64,000 bases of DNA from NCBI RefSeq assembly GCF_018257795.1, contig NZ_JAERJD010000002.1, positions 372,001-436,000 of the forward strand, in the 5' to 3' direction. The notes under the pieces were generated by a model. It searched no databases, was not told the origin of the DNA, and saw only the letters and a list, made by a program, of their open reading frames with translations. The position numbers and the translations under genes were made by a program. Of the stretch, positions 41,101 through 51,480 are shown piece after piece. Origin of the DNA: Citrobacter sp. JGM124 (lineage in GTDB: Bacteria > Pseudomonadota > Gammaproteobacteria > Enterobacterales > Enterobacteriaceae). Within the stretch, counting starts at the first letter, position 1, and each line of letters opens with the position of its first letter.

Positions 41101-42112
41101 TTTTATCCTTGAGTGATTTGATATAAACCTGAACGGCCCTGTTATGGTTCGTCAGATCGGTACTGAAGGTGTGACCGCCTTTTCCGTCCGCCACAAAATA
41201 GTAGTAAGGTGATTCATTCGGATGCGCGGCAGCCTGTAATGAAGCCTTACCCGGCAAGGCTATCGGCCCTGGTGGCATGCCACTAATCACATAGGTATTG
41301 TAAGGTGTGGGTGTATCGAGGTCTTTACGTGTCAGCCTGCCGTTATACCCTTCCCCTAACCCATAAATAACCGTCGGGTCGGTCTGCAACCGCATACCTG
41401 CACGCAAACGGTTCATAAATACCGAAGCCACATTCTTCCGCTCTTGCGCCAGGGCGGTCTCTTTTTCAATAATCGAGGCCATAGTCACGAGTTCATTTTC
41501 GTTCTTGTAGGGTAGCCCCTTCGCTCGCGTATTCCAGGTCTCCGCCACCGTATTGACCATTTTTTGGTGGGCTCGTTTTAAGAGTGCCAGATCAGTCGTA
41601 TTGGCGGTATACATCCAAGTATCGGGATAGAACCAGCCCTCTATCTGATCCGGGTTTTCAATGTTCAGCGCGCTGGCAACGGTCTCATAGCTATCATCTT
41701 TTAGCGTGTGCTGAATATAGGGGGTGTCACGTATTTGCTTTAGCAAATCACTTAACCGCATACCTTCAACAAAGCGAATCGGGAGTTGGGCTTCTTTGCC
41801 GCTGGCCAGCAATTGCATCATGGTGCTGACAGTCATACCAGGCGTCAAGCGGTATGTCCCGGCTTTAAATTGCGCCAGTTCTGGTTCAGCACGTAATAAC
41901 CACTGGAATACCCGTGGACGTGTAATCAGTTTCTCTTCATAGAGTTGAGTGCCCAGGGCCTGCCGCCCAGTACCCGGCTTCAGGGTGAACAGGATCTCTT
42001 GCTGAATACCTATCGGGCTGTTAGCCAATTGGCGAACTTTCATTATGCCTGTGCCTGCGACTATTCCCAGCACAATCAGGATAAGCACAAAGACGAGAAA
42101 GATTTTTTTCAT
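41090..42112 (-). CDS. mltG: endolytic murein transglycosylase MltG
   Basis: MltG (YceG) cleaves nascent glycan strands and so sets their length. Residues 3-22 form an N-terminal TM anchor ([20 protein letters not shown]). A LysM-like subdomain follows, then the YceG catalytic domain with [20 protein letters not shown], whose Glu is catalytic, and [20 protein letters not shown]. The 340 residues equal E. coli. It sits 10 bases after pabC. Confidence 0.97.
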   Translation of the reverse strand: MKKIFLVFVLILIVLGIVAGTGIMKVRQLANSPIGIQQEILFTLKPGTGRQALGTQLYEEKLITRPRVFQWLLRAEPELAQFKAGTYRLTPGMTVSTMMQLLASGKEAQLPIRFVEGMRLSDLLKQIRDTPYIQHTLKDDSYETVASALNIENPDQIEGWFYPDTWMYTANTTDLALLKRAHQKMVNTVAETWNTRAKGLPYKNENELVTMASIIEKETALAQERKNVASVFMNRLRAGMRLQTDPTVIYGLGEGYNGRLTRKDLDTPTPYNTYVISGMPPGPIALPGKASLQAAAHPNESPYYYFVADGKGGHTFSTDLTNHNRAVQVYIKSLKDKNGQ

Positions 42113-42122
42113 AGATAATCAG

Positions 42123-42923
42123 TTACTCACATAATGGGGCTAAATAATGGTACAACGCACCGATATCATAGTGCCATGCCTGGGCTTGCCTGACAGGGAT
42201 CACCGGCATCAGGGCATTGCAAATAATAACCTCATCCGCATTCGCGAGGGTTTCCGGACCTTCAGCCACCTCTTCACAATGCCAGGGACTTTTTTCAAGA
42301 CAGGCCATAATATGCTGGCGCATAGTACCATTGACCCCGGCTTGATCCACATAAGGAGTAAAAACCTGCCGCCCCTTACGCCAGAATAGGTTTGCCGCAC
42401 AACATTCTACCAGCCGCCCATCACTGCCAAGAACCAGTGCTTCCTGGGCATCCGTCTGTTCAAGCCGGGAGCGGATCAGCACCTGTTCGAGCCGGTTAAG
42501 GTGCTTAATTCCAGCAAGCATTGGATTGTACCCGAGCCGAATCGGGCTCAGGGCCAGGCAAATCCCTTGCTCCCGCCACGCGTCATAAAACGTTGGCCGC
42601 GGGGAAAGAGAAAGTATGCGCGTTGGGGCAGTACAAGTCAGGGGGTTATAGCCCCGTCCACCGGCACCACGGGAAAGAATGATTTTCAGAACTCCGTCAG
42701 TCACTTCGCGGGCAAGCTGGGCCATCTCTTGCTCAAGGGCCTGCCAGTCCGTCAGGGTTATCAGCAATGCTTCACAGGCATGCTGTAAACGTTCCAAATG
42801 CGCCTGAGGGTAACGAACCTTTCCTGCCACAACCCGTGCGGTAGTAAAGCACCCGTCGCCGAACTGGACCGCGCGATCGTTGACATCAATTCTGCTCTGC
42901 CACTGACCATTAATGAGATGCAT
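42123..42923 (-). CDS. pabC: aminodeoxychorismate lyase
   Basis: PabC turns 4-amino-4-deoxychorismate into 4-aminobenzoate and pyruvate for folate. It is a fold-type IV PLP enzyme: RAVQFGDGCFTTARV near residue 17, the PLP Lys in AGIKHLNRLEQVLIR (about residue 140 by alignment), and the phosphate-binding NGTMRQHIM region. The 266 residues match E. coli (269). It is separated from fabF by about 96 bases that contain the fabF terminator. Confidence 0.96.
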   Translation of the reverse strand: MHLINGQWQSRIDVNDRAVQFGDGCFTTARVVAGKVRYPQAHLERLQHACEALLITLTDWQALEQEMAQLAREVTDGVLKIILSRGAGGRGYNPLTCTAPTRILSLSPRPTFYDAWREQGICLALSPIRLGYNPMLAGIKHLNRLEQVLIRSRLEQTDAQEALVLGSDGRLVECCAANLFWRKGRQVFTPYVDQAGVNGTMRQHIMACLEKSPWHCEEVAEGPETLANADEVIICNALMPVIPVRQAQAWHYDIGALYHYLAPLCE

Positions 42924-42981
42924 ACATGACCTTTAGTCGAGGGTGAGAATACCGCGGGGGCAAAGAAGGGAGCGTTGGAAT

Positions 42982-43008
42982 AAAAGAGTCCGCACCCGGA
43001 CTCTTTTA
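42982..43008 (-). terminator. fabF terminator
   Basis: AAAAGAGTCCG-GGTGC-GGACTCTTTT on the minus strand, followed by ATTCC, 11 bases after the fabF stop. Palindromic flanks supply a T run in the minus direction. Confidence 0.75.
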
Positions 43009-43019
43009 TTTGATACGGT

Positions 43020-44261
43020 TTATATCTTTTTAAAGATAAGGGAACCGTTGGTACCACCAAAGCCAAAGGAGTTACACAGGGTGTACTCCAGACCGTTGAC
43101 CTGACGTGCTTCATGTGGAACAAAATCTAAATCGTAACCGACATCCTGGTTATCGAGATTGATTGTTGGCGGAACCACTTGATCACGCAAGGCCAGGACA
43201 GTGAAGATAGACTCTACCGCCCCTGCGGCACCTAACAGGTGTCCGGTCATCGATTTGGTTGAACTCACCAGAATACGACTGGCATCAGAACCAAAGACGC
43301 GCTTAACGGCCTGGGCTTCTGCTTTGTCGCCTGCTGGAGTTGAGGTGCCATGTGCATTCACATAACCCACTTTTCCGGCATCGATACCCGCATCACGCAA
43401 TGCATTTTCCATTGCTAATGCTGCGCCAGCACCGTCTTCCGGTGGTGAAGTCATATGGTAAGCATCACTACTCATGCCAAAACCGACGATTTCAGCATAA
43501 ATTTTTGCACCACGTTTTTTCGCGTGTTCATACTCTTCTATGACCACAACACCGGCACCATCACCCAGGACAAAACCATCACGGTCTTTATCCCAGGGAC
43601 GGCTGGCAGCTTGCGGATCATCGTTACGCGTAGACAGCGCACGAGCCGCACCGAAACCGCCAACACCTAAAGGCGTACTGGCTTTTTCTGCGCCACCGGC
43701 CAGCATCGCATCAGCATCACCATAAGCGATGATCCGAGCAGCCTGACCAATATTATGCACCCCAGAGGTACAAGCGGTTGCAATAGAGATACTCGGCCCA
43801 CGCAGACCAAGCATAATTGTCAGATGGCCAGCTACCATATTAACGATGGTAGAGGGAACGAAAAACGGACTAATCTTACGTGGACCACCCTTAACTAATG
43901 CCGTGTGGTTTTCTTCGATAAGGCCTAAGCCACCAATACCCGAGCCAATAGCGGCACCGATACGGGATGCATTTTCTTCCGTTACTACAAGGCCAGAATC
44001 CTGCATGGCCTGCCAGCCCGCAACAATTCCATATTGAATGAAGGCATCCATCTTACGCTGTTCTTTGCGTGAGATGATGTCATCACAGTTAAAGTCCTTT
44101 ACTAAGCCAGCAAATTTCGTTGCATAGGCGCTAGTATCAAAATGGTCGATCAGGCTGATGCCACTCTGACCGGCAAGGAGAGCTTTCCAGGTAGACTCTA
44201 CGGTATTGCCGACAGGAGACAACATGCCCAGTCCGGTCACAACTACACGACGCTTAGACAC
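43020..44261 (-). CDS. fabF: 3-oxoacyl-ACP synthase II
   Basis: KAS II elongates acyl-ACP with malonyl-ACP, and is the temperature-adapting condensing enzyme (C16:1 to C18:1). The catalytic triad is Cys164 in [12 protein letters not shown], His in [15 protein letters not shown] (about 304) and His in [15 protein letters not shown] (about 341). The C-terminal [14 protein letters not shown] is standard. The 413 residues match E. coli. It lies 85 bases after acpP, with a hairpin in between. Confidence 0.98.
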   Translation of the reverse strand: MSKRRVVVTGLGMLSPVGNTVESTWKALLAGQSGISLIDHFDTSAYATKFAGLVKDFNCDDIISRKEQRKMDAFIQYGIVAGWQAMQDSGLVVTEENASRIGAAIGSGIGGLGLIEENHTALVKGGPRKISPFFVPSTIVNMVAGHLTIMLGLRGPSISIATACTSGVHNIGQAARIIAYGDADAMLAGGAEKASTPLGVGGFGAARALSTRNDDPQAASRPWDKDRDGFVLGDGAGVVVIEEYEHAKKRGAKIYAEIVGFGMSSDAYHMTSPPEDGAGAALAMENALRDAGIDAGKVGYVNAHGTSTPAGDKAEAQAVKRVFGSDASRILVSSTKSMTGHLLGAAGAVESIFTVLALRDQVVPPTINLDNQDVGYDLDFVPHEARQVNGLEYTLCNSFGFGGTNGSLIFKKI

Positions 44262-44313
44262 GGTTGTCCTCCAGGGAGGGATTAATGACTAGTGAGATAA
44301 TTCAGATAAAATA

Positions 44314-44335
44314 CAGGCGGTCGAATGACCGCCTG
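44314..44335 (-). terminator. acpP-fabF intercistronic hairpin
   Basis: CAGGCGGTC-ATTC-GACCGCCTG forms a 9-bp stem followed on the minus strand by TATTTTATC. It lies 11 bases after the acpP stop. A partial terminator here would let acpP be expressed far above fabF. Confidence 0.65.
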
Positions 44336-44346
44336 GAGATGCTCAC

Positions 44347-44583
44347 TTACGCCTGGTGACCGTTGATGTAATCAATGGCAGCCTGAACGGTGGTGATTTT
44401 CTCTGCTTCTTCGTCTGGAATCTCAGTGTCAAACTCTTCTTCCAGAGCCATTACCAGCTCAACGGTGTCAAGAGAATCAGCGCCCAGGTCCTCAACGAAA
44501 GAAGCTGAGTTAACGACTTCTTCCTGCTTAACGCCCAGCTGCTCACCAATGATTTTCTTAACACGTTCTTCGATAGTGCTCAT
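44347..44583 (-). CDS. acpP: acyl carrier protein
   Basis: The 78-residue acyl carrier of fatty-acid synthesis. Ser37 of [18 protein letters not shown] is the 4'-phosphopantetheine site. The acidic helix II and the C-terminus [13 protein letters not shown] are as in E. coli. The 154-base gap to fabG contains, from memory, the conserved E. coli acpP leader (TTTATACACTACGAAAACC), which must hold a strong promoter, though no well-spaced -35 was found. Confidence 0.99.
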   Translation of the reverse strand: MSTIEERVKKIIGEQLGVKQEEVVNSASFVEDLGADSLDTVELVMALEEEFDTEIPDEEAEKITTVQAAIDYINGHQA

Positions 44584-44737
44584 ACTCTTAAATTTCCTAT
44601 CAAAACTCGCTTACGCGATGGTTTTCGTAGTGTATAAAATGTTGAAAAAGATGCAACCAAATCTCTGCTGGTCAAACCATGATTTTACGCTATTTTGTGG
44701 CTTTTCGCCCAAATAACGCAAATATTTTTCATCCTGG

Positions 44738-45472
44738 TTAAACCATATACATTCCACCATTGACGTGCAGGGTCTCACCAGTGATGTACCCGGCCTCGTC
44801 AGAGGCTAAAAATGCAACAGCGCTGGCGATTTCTTTTGCGTCACCTAAGCGACTCGCAGGAACTTGCGCCAGAATACCCGCACGCTGATCATCAGATAGC
44901 GCACGTGTCATGTCCGTCTCAATAAAGCCCGGAGCAACGACATTCACTGTAATACCGCGTGACGCCACTTCACGCGCCAGCGACTTACTGAAGCCGATCA
45001 GACCAGCCTTCGCCGCAGCGTAGTTGGCCTGACCCGCATTTCCCATGGTACCCACCACAGAACCGATAGTGATAATACGGCCATGACGTTTTTTCATCAT
45101 AGCGCGCAGTACCGCTTTTGACAGTCTGAAGACCGATGACAAATTGGTTTCGATAATATCGTTCCACTCATCGTCTTTCATACGCATCAGGAGGTTGTCG
45201 CGAGTGATACCGGCATTATTCACCAAAATATCCACTTCACCAAATTCTTTACGAATACTTTCCAGTACCGAGTCCACAGAGGCCGGGTCGACAACGTTCA
45301 GCATATAGCCTTTACCCTTGTCACCCAAATAGTCGCTGATGGCCTGTGCACCGCTCTCGCTGGTTGCAGTGCCGATCACTTTTGCACCCCGTGCAACCAG
45401 TGTTTCAGCGATAGCCCGGCCTATACCGCGGCTTGCACCCGTCACTAGCGCAATTTTTCCTTCAAAACTCAT
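44738..45472 (-). CDS. fabG: 3-oxoacyl-ACP reductase
   Basis: FabG reduces 3-oxoacyl-ACP with NADPH. It is a short-chain dehydrogenase: TGASRGIGRAIAETL (residues 12-26), NNAG, Ser138 in ITIGSVVGTMG, and Tyr151/Lys155 in QANYAAAKAGLIGFS. The 244 residues equal E. coli. It is 13 bases downstream of fabD. Confidence 0.99.
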   Translation of the reverse strand: MSFEGKIALVTGASRGIGRAIAETLVARGAKVIGTATSESGAQAISDYLGDKGKGYMLNVVDPASVDSVLESIRKEFGEVDILVNNAGITRDNLLMRMKDDEWNDIIETNLSSVFRLSKAVLRAMMKKRHGRIITIGSVVGTMGNAGQANYAAAKAGLIGFSKSLAREVASRGITVNVVAPGFIETDMTRALSDDQRAGILAQVPASRLGDAKEIASAVAFLASDEAGYITGETLHVNGGMYMV

Positions 45473-45485
45473 GGTATTCCTCGTG

Positions 45486-46415
45486 TTATTGCAAAAGCGC
45501 CGCTGACAAAGTCGCCGGCTCGTTAATTGCCGTTGCCGTTAGCGTATCAACAATACGTTTTGTTAATCCAGTCAATACTTTACCAGGTCCCGCTTCCACT
45601 AAGCGGTCAACGCCCTGAGTGGCGATAAATTCCACGGACTTGGTCCACTGTACCGGGCTATAAAGCTGACGAACTAAAGCACTACGAATCGCTTCCGGGG
45701 AGGTTTCGCATTTTACATCAACATTGTTCACCACCGGTATGGCGGGCGCACTGAAGGTAATATTTTCAAGCGCAATAGCCAGTTTGTCAGCCGCCGGTTT
45801 CATTAGTGCACAATGGGATGGCACACTCACGGGTAACGGCAGTGCACGTTTGGCCCCCGCCGCCTTACAAGCAGCGCCGGCACGTTCTACGGCTTCTTTA
45901 TTGCCGGCAATCACGACCTGCCCTGGTGAGTTAAAGTTAACCGGGGAAACGACCTGCCCCTGTGCTGACGCAATACAAGCCTGGGCTATTGACTCGTCAT
46001 CCAGACCAATAATCGCAGACATCGCGCCAGTACCTTCCGGAACGGCATCCTGCATCAGTTTGCCACGTAATTCTACCAGACGAACGGCATCCGCAAAATC
46101 GATAACACCGGCACAAACCAGTGCAGAGTACTCACCAAGGCTATGTCCAGCCATTAATGCAGGTTTTTTTCCACCCTGCAGCTGCCAAAGACGCCACAAA
46201 GCTACCGATGCGGTTAATAGCGCCGGTTGCGTCTGCCAGGTTTTATTCAGCTCTTCTGCCGGGCCATTCTGGACTAATGCCCATAAATCGTAGCCCAGCG
46301 CGTCAGACGCTTCCTGGAATGTCTGTTCAATAATCGGGTTGCTGGCTGCCAGTTCAGAAAGCATACCAACCGCCTGAGAACCCTGTCCTGGAAACACCAT
46401 TGCAAATTGAGTCAT
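45486..46415 (-). CDS. fabD: malonyl-CoA-ACP transacylase
   Basis: FabD loads malonate onto ACP. The nucleophile elbow is GHSLGEYSALVCAG with Ser92, the substrate Arg is in VELRGKLMQ (about 117), the catalytic His is in VPSHCALMKP (about 201), and Gln11 lies in PGQGSQAVGML. The 309 residues match E. coli. It follows fabH by 16 bases. Confidence 0.98.
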   Translation of the reverse strand: MTQFAMVFPGQGSQAVGMLSELAASNPIIEQTFQEASDALGYDLWALVQNGPAEELNKTWQTQPALLTASVALWRLWQLQGGKKPALMAGHSLGEYSALVCAGVIDFADAVRLVELRGKLMQDAVPEGTGAMSAIIGLDDESIAQACIASAQGQVVSPVNFNSPGQVVIAGNKEAVERAGAACKAAGAKRALPLPVSVPSHCALMKPAADKLAIALENITFSAPAIPVVNNVDVKCETSPEAIRSALVRQLYSPVQWTKSVEFIATQGVDRLVEAGPGKVLTGLTKRIVDTLTATAINEPATLSAALLQ

Positions 46416-46431
46416 CGTGTCATTCCTTTAA

Positions 46432-47385
46432 TCAAAAACGAACCAGTGCAGAACCCCAGGTAAAACCACCACCGAAGGCTTCAAGCAGAACCAACTGTCC
46501 CGCTTTAATGCGGCCATCACGCACCGCTTCATCAAGCGCTGCGGGAACGGAAGCCGCAGAAGTGTTCCCGTGTCGGTCAAGCGTTACGACAACATTATCC
46601 ATCGGCATCCCCAACTTTTTCGCCGTTGCGGAAATGATGCGCAGATTAGCCTGATGAGGAACCAGCCAGTCAATTGCTGCACGATCGAGGTTATTGGCGG
46701 CCAGCGTTTCGTCAACAATATGCGCCAGTTCAGTCACGGCAACTTTAAAGACTTCGTTGCCCGCCATTGTCAGATAAATCGGACTTTCAGGATCGACACG
46801 AGAAGCATTGGGTAAAGTCAGCAATTCGCCGTAGCTGCCGTCTGCATGTAAATGTGTTGAAATGATGCCAGGCTCCTGGGATTGTCCAAGAACAACCGCG
46901 CCTGCGGCATCACCAAAAATAATAATGGTGCCACGGTCAGTGGGATCACAGGTGCGGGCTAATACGTCCGAACCGATCACCAGGGCATGCTTTACCGCCC
47001 CGGATTTCACATACTGATCCGCAATACTAAGGGCATAGGTGAAACCTGCACAAGCTGCCGCCACATCAAATGCCGGACAGCCTTTGATGCCCAGCATAGC
47101 CTGAATCTGACAAGCCGCACTCGGAAAAGCATAGGCCGCAGACGTGGTTGCAACAATAATCAGACCGATATCGTTTTTATCGATACCTGCCATCTCGAGC
47201 GCGCGGGTGGCCGCAGCATAGCCCATAGTGGCAACGGTTTCGTCTGGCCCGGCGATACGACGTTCGCGAATTCCTGTCCGGGAGACAATCCATTCGTCAG
47301 AGGTATCAACCATCTTTTCCAGACAAGCGTTAGTCCGTACCTGTTCAGGCAGAAAACTGCCAGTACCAATAATCTTCGTATACAT
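46432..47385 (-). CDS. fabH: 3-oxoacyl-ACP synthase III
   Basis: FabH starts fatty-acid synthesis by condensing acetyl-CoA with malonyl-ACP. Cys112 is in [12 protein letters not shown], the His in [10 protein letters not shown] (about 244) and the Asn in [12 protein letters not shown] (about 274). The 317 residues equal E. coli. It is six bases after plsX. Confidence 0.98.
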   Translation of the reverse strand: MYTKIIGTGSFLPEQVRTNACLEKMVDTSDEWIVSRTGIRERRIAGPDETVATMGYAAATRALEMAGIDKNDIGLIIVATTSAAYAFPSAACQIQAMLGIKGCPAFDVAAACAGFTYALSIADQYVKSGAVKHALVIGSDVLARTCDPTDRGTIIIFGDAAGAVVLGQSQEPGIISTHLHADGSYGELLTLPNASRVDPESPIYLTMAGNEVFKVAVTELAHIVDETLAANNLDRAAIDWLVPHQANLRIISATAKKLGMPMDNVVVTLDRHGNTSAASVPAALDEAVRDGRIKAGQLVLLEAFGGGFTWGSALVRF

Positions 47386-47391
47386 GTCTGT

Positions 47392-48426
47392 TCAGTCACT
47401 CTTGGGTAATACAGATTTCAGGCGGGCAGCAATTCTGCCAGGAACTTGCCGCCGCACCGCCTGCACTGCCTGTTCAATCGCAACAGCAAACGCTCGCTGA
47501 TTAGCGGCACCATGGCTTTTAATGACCGTGCCGCGCAATCCTAACAGGCAGGCGCCATTATACTGATCGGGGTTAAGATGGCTAAATCGCCTGGAAAGGC
47601 GTTTCTGCAGCCAATGCTTCAATAAAATAAGCCACCACGATCGTTTTTTCCCTTCGCTCTGTGATCTAAGCAAAGTGAGAAACATTCTGACCACACCTTC
47701 CATTGTCTTCAATGTGACATTTCCTACAAAACCGTCACAGACCAGAACATCCGTTTTTCCCGTTAGCAATTCATTCGCTTCAAGATAACCGATGTAGTTA
47801 ACAGAAGGCATCGTCTTTAATTCTGCTGAGGCATCCCGAATACTCGCAAGCCCCTTTGTTTCTTCTTCGCCAATGTTAAGTAATGCCACCCGCGGGTGGG
47901 CAATTTCCAGTAACTCCTCTGCCATCACAGAACCCATAATGGCAAACTGAACCAACATCGTGCTGCTGCAATCCACATTAGCGCCTAAATCCAGCACCAC
48001 CGTTTTGCCTTTCTGCTGATGCGGGAGTAGCGTCATCAGTGCGGGCCGTTCAATACCGTCAATGGGCTTAAGCAACAATTTTGCCAGCCCCATCAGTGCC
48101 CCTGTATTCCCGGCACTGACACAGGCACTTGCCCGCCCCTCTTTTACCAGCTCCAGTGCGATACGCATTGAAGAACCGCGACTGTGGCGGATCGCCTGTG
48201 CGGGTCTGGCATCACTGGCAATAACTGACTCAGCAGGGATAACCTGCAAACGCGAACGTTGCTCAAAATCAGTTTTTGCAAGTAATGGGTTTATTGCGTC
48301 GGGAGAACCGACCAGAAGAAGTTCGAGCGTAGGGTCGAAGTCCAGTGCCTGCAATGCTGCAGGCACTGTCACGGAGGGACCAAAGTCCCCACCCATGGCA
48401 TCTAACGCAAGGGTTAGACGTCTCAA
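47392..48426 (-). CDS. plsX: acyl-ACP:phosphate acyltransferase
   Basis: PlsX makes acyl-phosphate from acyl-ACP for phospholipid synthesis; it is peripheral at the inner membrane. Conserved blocks are [20 protein letters not shown] at the N-terminus, [36 protein letters not shown] and [16 protein letters not shown]. The 344 residues are close to E. coli. rpmF ends 12 bases upstream; the two form one transcript with yceD. Confidence 0.97.
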   Translation of the reverse strand: MRRLTLALDAMGGDFGPSVTVPAALQALDFDPTLELLLVGSPDAINPLLAKTDFEQRSRLQVIPAESVIASDARPAQAIRHSRGSSMRIALELVKEGRASACVSAGNTGALMGLAKLLLKPIDGIERPALMTLLPHQQKGKTVVLDLGANVDCSSTMLVQFAIMGSVMAEELLEIAHPRVALLNIGEEETKGLASIRDASAELKTMPSVNYIGYLEANELLTGKTDVLVCDGFVGNVTLKTMEGVVRMFLTLLRSQSEGKKRSWWLILLKHWLQKRLSRRFSHLNPDQYNGACLLGLRGTVIKSHGAANQRAFAVAIEQAVQAVRRQVPGRIAARLKSVLPKSD

Positions 48427-48438
48427 GATATTGCCAGA

Positions 48439-48621
<183 letters not shown>

Positions 48622-48625
48622 TCAA

Positions 48626-49147
48626 TTACTTACGCTTTAAACTGGCTAATACGGCAAATGGATTTGGTTTCTCTGCCTCTGCAGGCAGTTTACCAAACAC
48701 CATGTCCGCCTCGGACACTTCACAGTGTTCAGAATCATGCACCGGAACCACAGGCAAAGAGAGGATAACTTCATCCTCAACCAACGCCAGCAGATCGATT
48801 TCACCAAATTCATTAACTTGAACTGGTTCATACGCTTCCGGGAGTGCTTCAGCCTGTTCGTCAGAACGTACAGGACTAAAACAATACGTTGTGTGAACGT
48901 GGTGAACAAACGGTTTCCCGCATCGTTGACATTCGAGCGTGACCGTCACTTTCACATCACCGGTTAAAACGGCAAGGCGTTGGTTATCGATCTCGAATCT
49001 CATCGTACATTCTACATCACTGTCCACGCTGACAACAGACTCAGTTATACGCTCAACCTGATCGGGGGTATAAATACCCTGGTAATCAAGGCGTTTTTGG
49101 GCGGTACGAACCGGATCAAGCGTCAGGGGTAATTTTACGTTTTGCAT
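48626..49147 (-). CDS. yceD: DUF177 protein YceD
   Basis: A 173-residue protein of the YceD/DUF177 family, linked to large-subunit rRNA accumulation in other bacteria. It has a C-x-x-C pair in [20 protein letters not shown] and an acidic region [20 protein letters not shown], and ends [13 protein letters not shown]. It is the first gene before rpmF, 17 bases away, and is divergent from yceF. Confidence 0.95.
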   Translation of the reverse strand: MQNVKLPLTLDPVRTAQKRLDYQGIYTPDQVERITESVVSVDSDVECTMRFEIDNQRLAVLTGDVKVTVTLECQRCGKPFVHHVHTTYCFSPVRSDEQAEALPEAYEPVQVNEFGEIDLLALVEDEVILSLPVVPVHDSEHCEVSEADMVFGKLPAEAEKPNPFAVLASLKRK

Positions 49148-49288
49148 AGGGCGCGCATATTAACTTTGTAATGCCATAGAGTCAAAGAAAAAGGCTTTTC
49201 AGGGAAGCCTTTGCTATTTATTCGCACACTTCGCGGTGACACAGTTTAAAATGCCTTTATCCAATTCGCTATCTTTAATGAAAAAAAT

Positions 49289-49885
49289 ATGAAATCTCTT
49301 GTTCTTGCATCCGGTTCAGCCGCACGTCAAAGCTTATTACAAAAACTCGCCCTGCCCTTTATTGCCGTCGCACCGGATATTGATGAAACCGCTATTGCGG
49401 GTGAAGCAGCTGAAGCATTGGTGATACGGTTGGCGCAAGCAAAAGCCCGGGCTCTGGCCATCGCCTATCCACAGCACCTGATTATTGGCTCTGATCAAGT
49501 CTGCATCATGGATAAAGAGATCGTGGGCAAACCCCACACGGTCGAAAACGCGGTCACACAATTGTTGGCGGCCAGGGGAAAACGGATAACTTTTTATACT
49601 GGCCTCGCGCTGCTGAATAGCGCAACGGGAACGTGTCAGAGCTGTTGTGAAACCTTCAGCGTTGATTTTCGTCAGCTCACCGAACAAGAAATCCGCAACT
49701 ACATTGAGAAAGAGCAGCCATTACAGTGTGCGGGAAGTTTTAAAAGTGAAGGGCTGGGAATAACCTTATTTGACTCACTGAGCGGAAAGGACCCCAATAC
49801 GCTAATCGGGCTGCCGTTAATCCGTCTTTGCACGATGCTTCGCAATGAAGGGTGTAACCCACTACAGGATTCGCTTTCTCAATAA
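49289..49885 (+). CDS. yceF: Maf-type nucleotide pyrophosphatase YceF
   Basis: A 198-residue Maf-like enzyme. In E. coli YceF hydrolyses 7-methyl-GTP, which suggests a house-cleaning role. Motifs are [17 protein letters not shown] (substrate loop), [26 protein letters not shown] with the catalytic Asp, and [23 protein letters not shown] 49289 follows a weak ribosome binding site. It is opposite to rluC and yceD, as in E. coli. Confidence 0.94.
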   Translation: MKSLVLASGSAARQSLLQKLALPFIAVAPDIDETAIAGEAAEALVIRLAQAKARALAIAYPQHLIIGSDQVCIMDKEIVGKPHTVENAVTQLLAARGKRITFYTGLALLNSATGTCQSCCETFSVDFRQLTEQEIRNYIEKEQPLQCAGSFKSEGLGITLFDSLSGKDPNTLIGLPLIRLCTMLRNEGCNPLQDSLSQ

Positions 49886-49908
49886 TCTGTGGCTTGCGGG
49901 TAAACCAC

Positions 49909-49943
49909 AAAAAAGACGCTAACCAGCGCCAGGCGGGTTAGCG
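49909..49943 (-). terminator. rluC terminator
   Basis: On the minus strand CGCTAACC-N11-GGTTAGCG is followed by TCTTTTTTG, 14 bases after the rluC stop. Confidence 0.8.
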
Positions 49944-49956
49944 ACAGGAGGTAAAC

Positions 49957-50910
49957 TCACTTTGTATTACGCAGGACTTTTAAACAATGCTTCAGCTGGT
50001 TATCCAGCGGTGCTTCAATGCGTAATACTTCACCGGTATTCGGATGGGTGAAACGCAGAGCCGCTGCGTGTAAAAACAGGCGGTTAAGTCCGGTACCAGC
50101 CAGTTGTTTGTCGAATTCTCGCTCACCATAACGATCATCATAAGCGATGGGGTGTCCGGCATGCAGGGTATGAACACGGATTTGATGTGTGCGTCCCGTT
50201 ATCGGGCTACAGCGCATTAACGTGGCGACCTGATACCGCTCTTCAACTTTAAAACGGGTCTCAGAGGGCTTACCTTCACTGTTTACCCGGACGATGCGCT
50301 CACCACTTTGCAGAATATTTTTCAGTAACGGTGCCTGGATGCTTTTAATGTGTGACGGCCACTGACCACGTACCAAAGCAAGATAGTCTTTCTGCATGCC
50401 CTTTTCCCGCAATTGCTCATGCAGGGAACGTAATGCCGAGCGTTTTTTGGCAACCAGGAGCACGCCTGACGTGTCCCTGTCCAGGCGGTGAACCAGCTCC
50501 AGGAAGCGGGCTTCCGGACGCAAGGCGCGTAAACCTTCAATCACACCGAAGCTCAAACCACTGCCACCATGCACGGCAGTGCCCGAAGGCTTGTTCAGTA
50601 CCAGAATATGGTCATCTTCATACAAAATGACCTGTTCCAGTGCAGCGACCTTCTGCAAGTGCGGTGAAACTGCATCCTCTTCCCGTTCTGCAACCCGTAC
50701 CGGGGGGATACGCACTTCATCACCATCAGCCAGTTTATACTCAGGCTTGATACGTTTTTTATTCACCCGCACTTCACCTTTACGCAAGATGCGGTAAATC
50801 ATACTTTTCGGAACCCCTTTTAAGTAGGTACGCAAAAAGTTATCGATACGTTGCCCCGCCTCATCGGCTGAAATAGCAACAATTTTTACTGCTGGAGTCT
50901 CTGTTTTCAT
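49957..50910 (-). CDS. rluC: 23S rRNA pseudouridine(955/2504/2580) synthase
   Basis: RluC makes three pseudouridines of 23S rRNA. The N-terminal S4 domain is about residues 20-75 (QRIDNFLRTYLKGVPKSMIY). The catalytic Asp is in ELVHRLDRDTSGVLLVAKK (about 144). TGRTHQIRVHTLHAGHPIAY is the RluA-family motif. The frame is open from 50952, but ATG 50910 (MKTETPAVKIV) fits E. coli, giving 317 residues. It is divergent from rne. Confidence 0.97.
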   Translation of the reverse strand: MKTETPAVKIVAISADEAGQRIDNFLRTYLKGVPKSMIYRILRKGEVRVNKKRIKPEYKLADGDEVRIPPVRVAEREEDAVSPHLQKVAALEQVILYEDDHILVLNKPSGTAVHGGSGLSFGVIEGLRALRPEARFLELVHRLDRDTSGVLLVAKKRSALRSLHEQLREKGMQKDYLALVRGQWPSHIKSIQAPLLKNILQSGERIVRVNSEGKPSETRFKVEERYQVATLMRCSPITGRTHQIRVHTLHAGHPIAYDDRYGEREFDKQLAGTGLNRLFLHAAALRFTHPNTGEVLRIEAPLDNQLKHCLKVLRNTK

Positions 50911-51083
50911 GATCGGCGATTCTAAATAGCCCGGACGCATAGCGCCACTCATTTTTATGTGCTTAACTTATTATCTGATCTGTTTGGGGCAGCTTAACAG
51001 CACTTTATTTTGTCGTTTCCACACGAAGAGAAAAAAGTCAGTTAAAACGGCAACAAACTGACCAGTATTGGAAAAAGTCATCT

Positions 51084-51092
51084 TGCTATAAC
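51084..51092 (+). promoter_or_regulatory. candidate rne promoter (extended -10)
   Basis: TGCTATAAC at 51084-51092 is an extended -10. It lies about 390 bases before the rne start, consistent with the long leader of E. coli rne. No good -35 is seen. Confidence 0.45.
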
Positions 51093-51119
51093 CAGGGTAG
51101 CAATGGAATAATGTGTCTG

Positions 51120-51480
51120 TTTTCCGTTGTTGAAACTTGGATTTACAAGAAATTTACGGAACACCTGTTTTGCCTGAACGTTCACCTGCGCAGCAATGGC
51201 ATAAGACGTATCGTATTTTCAGGCAGTTAGCGGGCTGCGGGTTGCAGCCTGACCGGTAAATGGAGTTAACTTTTAATTAATTTTCTAAGGTTATTCCCAC
51301 GATAATTGCGCTGTATTTCCGTATGAAAATACAGGCTACCGACACTTTGCGCCTCTCAGCCGGCGACAACCGTGAGGTTGACGACTACGCGATCAGTCAC
51401 GAGGCCATCGGTTCATTCCCGGTTAGCGTTACTTTTGCCCACAGCACTAATACTAATGTAAGAATAATGAGTAAGTTACG
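51120..51480 (+). ncRNA. RNase E 5' UTR autoregulatory element
   Basis: The 360-base untranslated leader before rne resembles the E. coli rne 5' UTR (rne5 family), which RNase E itself binds and cleaves to limit its own mRNA. The most similar parts are the AT-rich stretch near 51270-51290 and the stem region around CCGTGAGGTTGACGACTACG (51369-51388). Hairpins that can be formed include TATTTCCGTATGAAAATA near 51315. The assignment rests on position and remembered similarity; no covariance search was made. Confidence 0.7.

Noticed and set aside
45724-46293. 189-codon frame opposite fabD
   Set aside because: Fully inside a conserved core gene on the other strand, no ribosome binding site, no family resemblance.
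49148-49288. A small RNA (SraB-like) in the yceD-yceF gap
   Set aside because: E. coli is reported to encode one nearby, but I could not see a promoter and terminator pair here that would support it.
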